Position numbers and translations under genes: made by a program. A stretch of DNA of 64,000 bases, taken from positions 26,844,001 through 26,908,000 of the forward strand of contig CM060731.1 of assembly GCA_030704615.1 (NCBI GenBank). Reading direction: 5' to 3'. The notes below the pieces were generated by a model. That model had not been told where the DNA came from and did not search any database. It saw nothing but the letters and a program-made list of their open reading frames with translations. Below are positions 21,641-33,646 of the stretch, piece by piece. Origin of the DNA: Takakia lepidozioides (taxonomy: Eukaryota; Streptophyta; Takakiopsida; Takakiales; Takakiaceae). Each line of letters starts with the position of its first letter. Position 1 is the stretch's first letter.

Positions 21641-24600
21641 TCCCCCCTCTCTGTAGCGTGTGCTTCAATACTTGCATTTCCTTTATTTTCCATCTCTTTA
21701 CTTTAATCTCCCTCCACGCTATCATTGGCCCTCCTCTGCCTTGGTTTGCTCAAAACTGTCAACAATGTCCCTACTCATCCATCACAACTTTCATTCGTGT
21801 GTTGGTTGCAGATATTTCCGTGGCCCACCCTGCCGGCAGTCGACCTATTTTGGACACACAATCTTATCTTTTTGCGAACCCCAATATTTTTCAGTCATAA
21901 CTTATATAATTTAACTCGCATCCACCGGGTTGCGGTGCGGGGCTCCACGAGGGGTGTTGGTAGCTTAGGGAGTCCCAGTGGGGGTGAATTATAAAATTCC
22001 CTTGGAGTCTCCACACGGTCGGATGGATCGGGTCGTTGTAAGTACCTCCCCACCGCGCACCGCAAGTCAAAGGATATTATCCTCATGGATGGATAAAATC
22101 CTCAATAATTCCCCCCCCCCTCTCCCCCCCTAGAAATTTCATCCATATGGAAACTGATTAATTGAATAAAGACTAAATAGTATCTCAATTTTCAGCGGAA
22201 AATGGGGCTGTAACTAGTCAGTGGTATGTAAGTCAGAAAGTTACTAGTGGGAGGGACGTACAAACTAGTAAGTCAGACAGTTACTAGTGGGTTTGATGGT
22301 CCCGCGCGTGTGTGTGTTGACTTTGAGATGTGCCCACATGGTGTGGCATCCATGCCCATCCTGCACCAATGGGGGCGCCTGACCTAACCAGGCGCGGTCA
22401 GTGGGGCCGGGGGCAGACCGTGCGGGGAACCGCGCGGTAACCAGGGTGGGCATTGGCCCACGTGAGCCCTGCGCCGACATTGTGGTCTGCGCGGCGGCCA
22501 CCAATCGCCGCGGTGGGAATCCCACCCCCCCTCAACTTTTGCAGAGGGATGCATAATGCGAGGCCGGGCAGCTCGCCTATGTTTGTCGATCTTGCGAGTC
22601 CCTACCGACAAGGAAGTTTTTTTTATCGCATGCATCATGGGCTTGCCGCTCATCAATCTCGGGTGACCAACGAACAAACAGCAAGACCTTTGTTGTGGGG
22701 ACTGGAGACTCGAGAGACTAGTTTAAGTTATGTATGGAGACGGAAGTTGCTGCCACGTTCAGAAGGTGATGGATGCTACGATGCAAAGGGAAAGTTCAAA
22801 GATGTATGGAGTTGTGGGGGAGTAAGTATCTTTGTGGTGGGCCAAGGCAGGCACATCATGGGTTGCATGGCATGACGGACATGGAAGGAAAGGAAAGGAA
22901 AGGCAACATGGGGTTGAATGTTCCGACACACAGTATGGGTGATGAGAGAGTCGCCTTATCCGCTTTCCAACTTGCTGTGCCAGTCATGCGCACTAATTAT
23001 CGCTAATGCAGGCCAGGCTATGTATCTAACAAGCACTTCAAACTTGCATTGTTTGTTTGAATCAACCTGCCCGAGGTTCATCAACCGACTCTGGAGTCTG
23101 CTGCCCTCTGCACGCCCTCCCGTGCAGAGCAGTGCCCTGGAATTGGGTCCCAATAAAGCCTGCCAGATGGGTGCTACAATTAGGTCAGAACTCCTGACTG
23201 CGTTATAAGTTTAGTTGTTTCTTGACTGCGAGTTTAATGCAAGTAATCTGCATCCCTTGGTACGCCCGCAGACTCGTGTTCGCACATCCCCAAAATTACA
23301 TATTTATATTCCATTCCCGAGCCTGCAGTTGTGTATCGCAATCCGTGATGCGCCGTCAGAGCAGCCCATTCCAATGAATGGAGCCCAACAGATGAATATC
23401 AACGAACACGCATGGTGGACACACGCCCTAGAGAATTGTAGCAGAGTCCAAGGTTTAAACTTTATTTAGCTGTAGAATTAGGTATATAGAAGTTCTGCGC
23501 GGTCAGTTCACATCAAACAGGTTGGCAGGGTAATAAAGCCTAATTGCTCGTAGAGAAGTATCTTATTATACTAGAAACGTAGACTAGCCACCATGGAAAT
23601 TGTGCGGGGAAGAGATGGGCAGAGTCTGGGGGTCTGGACTCTGGGACCTGCAGGAGCCGTTGACAAAGGGGGACGGCGAGAAGGAAGAGAGTGGGGAAGA
23701 GAGAGGGGTGGCAGTAAAGCGAGAGACAAAGCAAGGCCTGCAGGCTGCTTTCTGCTAATCCGATAGCAGACATTCTGTTCTTAAACGCCCAGCTAAATTA
23801 CACGTGCTTTGTGCCTTAAAAGCTGCTGCGCCCCTAGCATGATGTCCGATCCTGATACCTCCGTTCCCATTATAATATTCAGATGTGATCAGCTTCCCAT
23901 TAGTGGCTTGTCAGATAGCCAGTCACCAAATTTTCACCTGTTCCATGCCTCCTCCAGACAATACGGAGAGGCGGCTGAATTTGTCAAAATGTCTGAAACC
24001 TGCAATGGTGGCGAGACACTGTCGCTGAGCGAAGTGAATACATACTTGGGCTTTGTAAGAGATGGGGTGAGAGAGAATATTATATTAGGGGGGGTTGGTG
24101 TGGGTGTGATGAGGCGCAGATTTCAACGAGTTCCGGGGGAAAATAAGTAGGACAAATTGACACCATACGGTCGCTCCTGCAAAGGGGGCCCACAATTATG
24201 CGGCATCATAGAGGGGTATTCATATTCAACGGAGCTCACAAAACCGTACCAAAGCGAGGGATCTCAGCAAAGATATGATAGCTACGACTAATCATCATGA
24301 AATGACCCCCTTTTTCGGGCCCTCCCTCTATTCTTTCCGCATCTCCACACAAGTTGCTCACTTAAGTTAGCCCACCCGCGCCAAGGCTCCCTGTAGCTCA
24401 TAGCCTACTTCTTAGTGTCTAGATTCTCAAAGAACTGATTCAACCATTTCCTCTCTCGAGTCCGTCCGCTGTAGAGGGGTCTTCGAATGGGAACTTCAGT
24501 TTCAAAGCATGCCTGCTTGGCAACACATTCGTCCAGGCTGAGTAGTGGAACATTCGGTGGAAAATGTGGGTGAGTTGATACTTGATACAGTCACAGGCAA

Positions 24601-26062
24601 CTGGACACCCATTCCTCAGTTGACGATCTTGCCGGCAAGCTGTTGACTCCTGCCTGGAATTTGACCAGGAATGTGGTTGCCACACGGAGTTGCCAAGGCC
24701 GGAAGTTTTTGTCCAAACGTCCAAACGTCTATCCAACGCCCGTCCGCCCTAAACATCCTCTTGACACTAACGGCCCCCACACGAGGCCATGTGCTCACTC
24801 TCCCAACGCTACCACCGTGCTAAATAAGTGCCTAGCTTTGCGACTGCTAACACGTTGGGCTAACATTTTCTTGCTACTTCAGTTCGAGAACTTTGTCCTT
24901 TACTTTTCCAAACCCACCCTAGGTTAGGAATACCCTGGAAAACACAACGAAAACCACACATGAGGCAGCCGAGGTTATATTTGAAGTTTTTGTCATGAAT
25001 GGAGCATTCAAGTTCGGGGTACTAACTCGTAACTCCAGCGAAACCCACCAAAAGTTGCCTTGCGAAGTGTTGCCAAATATGTGCACATTGCCAACACACA
25101 GCCTCTTGGCTTAAAGCTGTGAGCAACACGAGGAATCTGGCTAAATATCACCATCACACTTATTACAGACTCACTATATACTGCATGTCATTGAATTGGG
25201 TGTGTGTGTTCGTGAAAGGACTAGAAAGACTCGAGTTTCTAGTACTTACAGGTCTTCAACACAAAAGCCCGGGGCTTGCAAGCACGCCACACAAAACTGT
25301 CAAGTGTACTTGCGGTGATGGATGCCTGTCTTTATTATGCGTCGTGGCCTGTACTCGTAGGCTGCGCTGGGTGGTAAATGTGACCCCATTACCCGCTTCT
25401 TCACCATCATTCACTAACTAATCACCTCCTGAGTCCTTTGAGAGTGAAAAACACTATTATAGCCCCATCAGCACGGAGGGCTGGACCTGCTGCCGCCTTG
25501 GCATTATACTATCCCCCCACGTATCAACTTACAAGAAGAATTATACCTGCTTGCGAGGGTTGATCACTTGTTTGGTTTATGTTGTTGCACTCAATCCCCC
25601 CAAAGTTTCTGGAACTCCACGGAAGTGAGTAAGTATTGCGCAATTCTTGTCTGAAACCATGTCATGAATGAGGTCTTCTCTCGTGAGCCCAAAACTTATC
25701 GGCATCCCTAATTCTTTTTGTCATCCTACTCACATTCCTTCTCGAAATAGTTGTGGAATGTCGGTTCTCGAAAATTCTCATAGACCGAACACGCAACGTA
25801 GCGTGGAGTCCTGCACTGCTCTCTCCATATTATTTTTGTTGGGGATGGGCTGGAAGGGTGTGATGATGCGGGAGGTGTTCCCTCTGGGCCGGCAAGTGGC
25901 CCAAGCTGCTTACCTGTTATTACTTATTACTCCCCCAACCCAGCCCTGGGTTCTGCAATTCCTTGGGAAGGTGGCATTCCGGGACTCCTGTCCGAAAAGG
26001 AATGTGAAATATATGACAGCCAATACCATAAGGGTGCTTATTATAATATCCTTCCGCATAGC
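21641..26062. other. Spacer without a recognised gene
   Basis: No family motif was found on either strand. Noted items are a C-rich run near 22,110-22,130 and an imperfect inverted pair around 21,932-22,065 (TTGCGGTGCGGGG against CCCACCGCGCACCGCAA). Longer open frames, for example 25,668-26,222, lack any recognisable domain. Confidence 0.4.
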
Positions 26063-26070
26063 GTTTGAAG

Positions 26071-26420
26071 CAGTGTTGGGCGGTTATAGAGTCATTAGGA
26101 TGTCAATAGCAGGATATCAACCCGGATATCAATGTATACGGACCACAATTTTTAGTATCCCGGTTAGACGCATAACTGGCAGATGTGAAAATACAAAAAA
26201 TAAAATCCTATACCCGGTGTAATACCCACCGGATATCCGGCCAATACCGTCAATATTCTAGGGAATCTCAGCCCTAAACTTAATTACCGGATGCATACCC
26301 AGATCCGCTGTTTGTCATGTTGGTAATACCCGGAACCGGCGGATATCTAAAACCAAAAGTTTTTAATATCCGGAACCGGTGAACCTATAGGAAAAACATG
26401 GGTAGATCCGCCCAACAGTG
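26071..26420. mobile_element. hAT-type MITE with 8-bp target-site duplication
   Basis: The element is 350 bases long. The left terminus is CAGTGTTGGGCGG and the right terminus CCGCCCAACAGTG. As inverted repeats they match at 12 of 13 positions. It is flanked on both sides by the identical 8-mer GTTTGAAG (26063-26070 and 26421-26428). CA(G/C)TG-type termini with an 8-bp duplication are characteristic of hAT transposons. The interior is non-coding and rich in repeats of the palindromic word GGATATCC/CCGGATATC. It must have been mobilised by a transposase encoded elsewhere. Confidence 0.92.
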
Positions 26421-26428
26421 GTTTGAAG

Positions 26429-29400
26429 ACCATGGAATCGCAGCTAACAATGGGATTTGTATAATCCAAAGACCCCAGCAGGAAATGTGGAAGAGGAGAA
26501 TCGCCTGAGCATTCTATCCAACTGACCTCGCAACTGACTACCGACTATTGTGTTTTTTCTTCCGCTCAATGTACCAGTCCAGGTTTAGGTTGATATTGCA
26601 TGGGTTAGCTTGTCCGCATGTGTGGTTGGAGCAAGGTATGAGATGAGGGTTACCGACATTGCATTGTCCAGGAAACCATGAATCAAAAGTTGGGGGCTTT
26701 CGAGTGTTTTAAAGTATTACGAGCACAGTAGAAAGTGCCCATCATTTGGCTCTTTTGTTGCCTTGTCCTGCGAGCATGTTGAAACCCAGAAAAAGAAACG
26801 GTTGATTTTTTGGGTTGTTTTCATTCACCTTCAGTGTCATGATGAGCTGTTTTCAGTCCGGAACATTTTACAGTTCAAGAATGTCCGCTTCAGGAGATAA
26901 TTCAAAGCCTCCTCGGAAACAGCGTTGGCCCCATGGATGTGGAAGTTTGTGGCAGCAGGTGTGTGGAGCCCACATCCTGCTGAGACCAGATGAGGAGATT
27001 TGGGTGCCATGGCTGCACCAAAACTTTCAACACATCCGAATGCCTTGCACTCCACTGCACGCCTCCCCTCCCCTCACCGACATACTCGCGTGAGCTGAAT
27101 AATAAAACAATGGTTTCTATATTGTTATGTTGCACCCACGGGCCATACAGTGAAGCGAAGAATCATTCCTTACTGATTCACACTTGTAACTGAAGGACTT
27201 GTATGTGAAGCAAATCCAAAAATCAAGTCTTGGGTCTGTAGTCTGTAGCGTACTTTCAGGCCCTCCGGTGGGTTGTTTTGTTATTCAACGATTTTCCATA
27301 CAAGTTATGTGTGACGAGGTAGGGATATCCAGAGCAGGGCTTGGTTCAAATGCTTTATGTCGAAGTCAGCTTAACAGCAAAGAAGAATATTGTGAGGCTA
27401 AGTGAGCTTATTGAAAGTTGTTATGGCAGACTCGCTGCAGTGTACTCTCACAGACTCTTCATAATCCACTTGTGGCCCAGGTTGCTGTGGGCCAGAGCCT
27501 GGACTCGGTCAGAGCTTGAGGCGGTAAAGTGATGGACTCTGGCCACATGGAACTAGTGTTATGGCTTCCAGGGAAGACTTGATGTACAACACTAGCTAGA
27601 GTATAAGTGGACTTCTCTCAGGAAAGAGAGGACCTCCCATGGCCGGTCGTTGGTACTGCGGAGGAGCCCAGTACTACACTGTATGCACGCCCAGTCTACC
27701 AGGACAAGGAAACTGAAATTGGAATGTGCGGGTGCCCAGAGGTTGGACGCACGGTGATATCTCACCTGCTCAGATCGGGATATGGTAGTCTATGCTCTTG
27801 TCAACGCTTCGGTAGACTTGGACCACTTGCAACATAGCTATATCCAATTCTAAGTCCTGAGTCTACTATTTAGACACAAACCGAAGATGCTGTGAGGACA
27901 CCACAGACTGCCATGGCAGACCACTGTAGTTCATACACCGCTCGTTTATCGAATCTGCTTCATTCCGTGCCTGCCGGGTAATAGGGCGGGACGAAGTAAG
28001 GAACGCGTGGGGCCACATGAGCAGAGTCCCGACAATGACAACTTTTCTACACATTCTGGGCATGGCCTGGCTCTCACATATTCTCATGCCTAAGCTTCCA
28101 GACTTGTGTCCCGACACTTTCAATTCCATTTTCGACCAGAAAGTCCACTCGGAGAGTCTGGAACTAGGCCGGTCGGTTTTCTTTCTAGCTCCACACCTAA
28201 CAACTTTTAGAATACGTCAAATCTTGAGGGCGTCAGAGTATTCTTTTCTCTTTTGCTGTGGGTAGTATACAATGCGACACGCTGCCCAAGCAGCTTCACA
28301 TAAGGAAGAGTACATTAGTGGGCTAGTGCAGTAAGATCAACCACGTGTTCACCATGCTGATATAGATAAACAAGTCTTCACATTAGTGGCAATCTTAAGA
28401 ATGTCTCATGGTTCCTGACATGCAGTCTGACATCAATCGAGAACAGGGAGGCGAGACAGCTGAACAATTGTACCCTACTATCTGATAGTAAATCGTAAAC
28501 AGTGTTCTAACCGGCAATGTTCACATGAGTGGCATGATTATAAAATCTAGTTTGGGGGTGTAGTAATGGTGTTCACATACTGTGGACCGCAGTGGGTTTG
28601 GATAACTGGGCCCCAGGAGCAGGAGGAAGCAAAAGGTGAGGCGGCCTTCACGGTCGTCCACACGGGAGCTTTCATCGATCTCTGAGCACACTCCAGTTCA
28701 TCCGAAAGTCCACATAGTGCTTCACTTTCCCGTAAGCATGGGTTTTTAGTATTTGGCCCACATTTTTCCACTGATGTTCGGGTATATCATACCACGTATG
28801 GCTCGCTAGCATTATACGAAACCGTAGCTTCGCTAAAGTGGAACTGCGGCATCATCAGTTGAAAATTTTGCTTTTCTTGCAACTTCAATGCCTCTACACA
28901 CTCAACTCCTTTTCGTATACAACCACTCTGCACCGCCCACTTGGATACAGCGGCAGTCCATGTAAAGCAAACCTTGGAAGACTGATGAGTAAGACTGATT
29001 TGGAGGTTCTGTTTGCGCAATTTTTTCCTGGAAACTCTCGAGTGTGGCAATGGGCCCCCCCCCCCCTACTGAATGTGGACTTGTCCAATTCCTTGGCGTC
29101 ACAGCCAACTTCTGACGCATATCTGTTTTGTGGGGCCCGTAACTTTCCCTTCTGTTGAAGCGGTTAGAAGGGAGCCAACTCTGTATTCTAATTGTAGAAA
29201 CTAGAAACGTTCCTTAATCGTAGCAACCTGCCACGGTCGGCTGCTTCCTCCCCTAAACGTGCTCAAAGGCTGGGATCGAGCAAAGAATCACTCTCCGTAG
29301 GAAAGAAGCACGACATTAGTGACGACAGTATGGGTTTCCTTTGGGCACGACTGGTACCGGCTTCACTCAGGACTTTGTCACGTAGCCTCTGCATTTATCC

Positions 29401-29580
29401 ACCGTACCAGTTTCCACGAAGGCAGAATACATCCAAGCCTATTTCTATAGATTTAAAGAATCCGTGTCATGCTAACCTCCCGAGTTGTGGGCCACACCAA
29501 TTCATCAGCTCTGTACCTTGTGGTACATCAGGCACGTCTTGTCTACGTACCTTTCCTCTACTGTGGGCCCGGGGCAAAGA
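26429..29580. other. Spacer without a recognised gene
   Basis: No conserved domain was found. Open frames of 60-106 codons occur on both strands without matching motifs. A run of C lies at about 29,056-29,065. Confidence 0.4.
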
Positions 29581-29796
29581 AAGCATCTTGTGTCATAAAT
29601 TTAATTGTGTGTGTCTGACCCACTCCTCTGACCCTACCCGCAATTCTCTACCATTTTCGGCTCAAAAATAGAGACCTCTGCTCATTTTGAAAGCATCTTG
29701 TGTCATACATTTTATTGCGTGTGTGTCTGACCCACTCCTCTGACCCTACCCCGGTCTCATTGTCTACCCTTCCAAACCTCTGCTCACTTTGATCTG
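29581..29796 (+). repeat. Tandem duplication, period about 110 bp, two copies
   Basis: AAGCATCTTGTGTCATA begins at 29581 and again at 29691. Both copies continue through GTGTGTCTGACCCACTCC and TCTGACCCTACCC, then ...GACCTCTGCTCATTTTGA against ...AACCTCTGCTCACTTTGA. Differences are scattered, so the duplication is not recent. No coding content is seen. Confidence 0.85.
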
Positions 29797-31040
29797 CAAA
29801 GATCTCCGGGAGGAAGAAAGCGGACGTAAACCCCTAGATGTTCTGATCTGACTCCGACACAACACTCCTGCATTCAAACCAATTCAGTTTCTAAGTACCA
29901 GTCCTCCATTTCAGCTTCAACTGCTTCTAACTTAGCTCCACCTACACAGAATTGCTTGATAATTCTATGAATTCTATCGAGCTCATTCCCAAATCCTGTG
30001 GCTCGCAGCAACAGCATTGGACAATAAAGCCACGGCCCAAGATAAATCCTGGGCATGTTCTCCCCCTGCTTGGATCCAAAAGCATACCGAAAAAATTCTA
30101 TCTCAAATTCCTTGGCGTGTTTGCTTCATGGCCCTCTTGGGGGTTTCATTTTTTCTCCTCAATATTAATAGAATGTCCCAAAAATAAAATTATAATTATA
30201 ATCATCATCATCATCCTGCGGTTACAAATTATCAGAAAAGGTGAAAATAAAAAGCTAGGGTTTCCACAACGTGGGGTGAGGCTGCACGTCTTGTCTCATT
30301 TGCTTGATGGGAGAAATATCGGATGAATAGAATCAGATGCTGTTTTTCATCCATCCAAAATTTTGTTGTCCATCCACCTCAACGGTAAACCATACCCTCT
30401 TGTCTTTTTTATTTTTCCGAAAAAGACATGAGCAATGGTGGGGGGCCCACTGACTGTTGCACAATATTCATTCATGTTCATCAATTCTCACTTATTGCAG
30501 CCCTGATATATATATATATATATACACCGGCATACTTGTGGGAGTGAAGGCAAGGGCCATGACCCTTGTGCTGGGCTTCCTACTTTGGAACACCTTATTT
30601 TCTCCCCTCCCTGTAATTGATGGGCCTGATTTGTGCTCCACATGTTTCCCTTCCAAACAATTAAGAAACTAAAAAAAACCGGCATACAATTATTATTTTT
30701 TAAAGAGGGTACAATTATATTATAGCAGATATATTATAGAGCAATGTCTTTTTCCTTTTCTTCTTTGGGGTAAAAGGGTCAAAGGCCCTGAATGGACTGA
30801 TAAGCAAGAAAAAATATCCTTGCAGGAAAGACATGAAGGCCTACAAGGAGACACTGCTCCATGATAAATTGCTCACTTTCATTTTTTTATTTTTTATTTT
30901 TTTAACCATGTTTCTAAACCACTCTAAAGTTTCCAGGACCCCTGTCCCCTGTTTACCAGTATAATAGCTCCTGATTACCCTGGGCAGCACTTAGCATTAG
31001 GCCTCTTTTTTCTAATGCACATTACTCTTAAATACTCCAA
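29797..31040. other. Spacer with simple repeats
   Basis: No gene was recognised. Simple repeats include an AT/TCATCA stretch at 30,183-30,217 and (AT)n at 30,506-30,524. Confidence 0.45.
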
Positions 31041-31292
31041 GTTTTTTCTTTTCTTTTCCGGAAAGGAGGAAACCTGGGAGCAACTGCTCTCAATTCAGGC
31101 CCTTGAGGAGGGGGAAAAATTAACCCCCTCTCAGACAAGCCATTGGGCACACAAGAGGGAAACGTCACCCCCCAAACCAAACCGACAGGTCACGAAACAA
31201 ATCATACCCACAGGACAGAGTAGCAGGATATGAACCCTGAACCACCAGGGTGACACACGGTGCACTTATCAAACTGAGCTACCAGCCGCAGG
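31041..31292 (-). mobile_element. tRNA-derived SINE (minus strand)
   Basis: Reading leftwards from 31292, a tRNA-like head carries TAGCTCAGTTT (A-box type, 31281-31271) and GGTTCATATCC (B-box type, 31236-31226) at tRNA-like spacing. About 170 bases of unrelated body follow, and then an A-rich tail (GGAAAAGAAAAGAAAAAA, 31058-31041). Head, body and A-rich tail in this order define a tRNA-derived SINE transcribed by RNA polymerase III. Target-site duplications were not resolved. Confidence 0.65.
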
Positions 31293-33583
31293 AAGTTGCA
31301 CTGACCAAACGCCCTGATTATGAGCTCTCATTTGAGTTTTATATTGTTCAAGAGATCTCGCCAAGACCATTCATTCAAGCTCTCAATATTTTGGGGAAAA
31401 AAAGTTTCTACATTGGAGAGCTCATCTCGGGATGGACAAATGGTGACTTCATCCTCAAAATCAGGGCATTGTGGGGGTTGCTGGTGGTTTATTTAATTCT
31501 TAATTTAGGTTGAGTTCCAGGAACTGAATGTGTAGTACAAGTTAGGTCAAACATATGTGCCAAACAAGTTTGTGGGAAAAAGCGAAAGTAGATGATTTGA
31601 AAAGAAGAAAGAGTTGAGTAGAATCATTCATCAGTGATTCATAGGGTCCATTGGAAAGCGGATGGTCAGTCATGACCGGAGCAATAATACAGACCAGATT
31701 GCCGGCACACTGACACTGTTGCCTCCCCAGAATTTGTGTCTGGGCCCGCCACATTCCCAACACACATGAACATGATCGGATAGACGATGCCTTTGTGCCT
31801 TGTTGTTTTGCTCTGCTTTTCTCCCCTCATTGTCATCGTTTGTCCACCGCGCATCTTCGAATGTATAGCGGCGTCACTTCCGCAACGCTACAACGACAAC
31901 TCCCAACATCTCACTCTCATCGAATCATCCGAGACCACAAATTTGTATTTCCCATTTTTGGCGATGTTTATCTTGACAAGTGTGTAGTGCGATGTTTGTA
32001 GGTGATGATAGACACCGACCACCAACCGTCTTATTTTTCTTCTCTTCATTTTATATAGACGATCGATTGTTTGGGCGACTTGACAGATTGGGATTTGTGA
32101 GGGTCCATGGATATGGTATTTTTTGTGATACTTATCTCGACGATTGAGAAATCTGAGGTTGGGATGTAGATGGAGTCCGCCAACACCCCATCTTCCTGTT
32201 TTCTCTTTTTCGCTAGTTTGGTCACATAGTGGTTGATTGATTGATTGGGGTCCATGGTGAGGGAGATAAGATACCTCTTCTAATAATCTGAGTTGGGCCC
32301 ATGGTGATAGGCTAGTTCACATGTCGTCTTGTCTTAGCGGTTGTGATGCTTGTCAAATGTTTTCATTGTGATGTGACAATGCGGGATCAAATATCACGTG
32401 ACCTAAATTTCTTACTAAAGTCCAACACACTAATATTTAGATTTTAAACAAACAATTTGAAATCATTTCATCCAAGTTTTGACTTTAGGTTAATGAGTAG
32501 AGGATAGCCAAATGTAGCCTAGAAGCTTCTATGCCACATTTCACACCAAACAGGAGCACTTTTCCATACATTTTGTGTCAGGGCATCTCTAGCAAGTTTT
32601 TGGGAAAACCCACCAAAGCCACTTATCAATCAATGATGATGATGATGATAGGTTATTAAGGCCAACACAAAGACAACCATACCTTTTATTCATTATTAAA
32701 TAACAAGGCATCCAATTGATACGCTCAAAATTGTAAACTATTTTCTTTTCTGAAAAGCAAAAAAAACTATTTTGACCATTCAACGTTTTTCAATCCCAAT
32801 TAGAACCAAAGTAGCAGTCAAATTAGGAGTGACAAGAGTGAGGGTGGGACCGGACTCCATCACCTTTGAGCACTTAGCTCTCCCAAGTCCAGGAGACGTC
32901 ATTCTTTTTAAAGTGGGCCACTTACCCCCCAAAACATTGGATAGCGGTCTATTATTAGTTTTAGGGCTAGGAATGGAAGAGTGTGCACATGCACATTCAT
33001 CCATCAGCTTCATACGGTATCGCCTGTAATATTCCTCAGTGATGATATCATATCTCATGAACTGTCAGAAAAGCGAAAATCAATCTGTTAGGTGGCCTCA
33101 AAAATCATGAACCAAATGATTGTGGAGATGGGCTTGAAAAGTTGTGAACAGCATCAAAAGACCTAATATGTAAAAATCATCCTCTGAACCAAAAATGGTT
33201 GTCAAAGGAGAGAAAATGGCACGGCATCCATCCCAGCAGGCTGGCAGCTCACTTAGTGCAAAACGCTCTCCCCTTGAGGGCGGGAGGTTAACTGGAGGCG
33301 CCATAGATCTTTTAGGAAAGGCAAATCAAAAGCACAACTCTCCTCGGAGAGCTTCAGTAGAAAATAGATTCTGTTTTATGGTCGCAGCTGCATTGCTTCT
33401 CCTTCCAGTTTCCACTTTCTCTGCTCTGGCTACTGTTCTTCAGGGCTACTTAGCAGTGACTTCCTGTATCAGCCTCTATGGCACCCTTTCAGATTTCTTC
33501 TATGTTCTCTTCGGACAACTTTGTCCTCACCTTTCTATAAAGTTTAAGGGTGTCCACTCCCTTTCTCTTTTTAAAAAAAAAAA
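31293..33583. other. Spacer without a recognised gene
   Basis: No domain was recognised. A short (GAT)n microsatellite lies at 32,634-32,649. A few open frames of up to 90 codons look like chance. Confidence 0.4.
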
Positions 33584-33646
33584 GGTATCTGTATCTGTAT
33601 CTGAAACTGTATCTGTACCTGTATCTGTATCTGATATGCAGATACA
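33584..33646 (+). repeat. Imperfect (GTATCT)n microsatellite
   Basis: About ten units of GTATCT with single-base variants (GAAACT, GTACCT) end in a short palindrome, TGATATGCAGATACAG. It follows an A run. It falls inside the chance frame 33,195-33,674 and accounts for that frame's VSVSETVSVPVSVS text. Confidence 0.85.

Noticed and set aside
25668-26222. Open frame of 184 codons, plus strand
   Set aside because: It runs into the hAT MITE and its duplication, so at least its end is not an ancestral gene; no domain was seen.
30506-30524. (AT)n stretch as a regulatory site
   Set aside because: Simple microsatellite without gene context.
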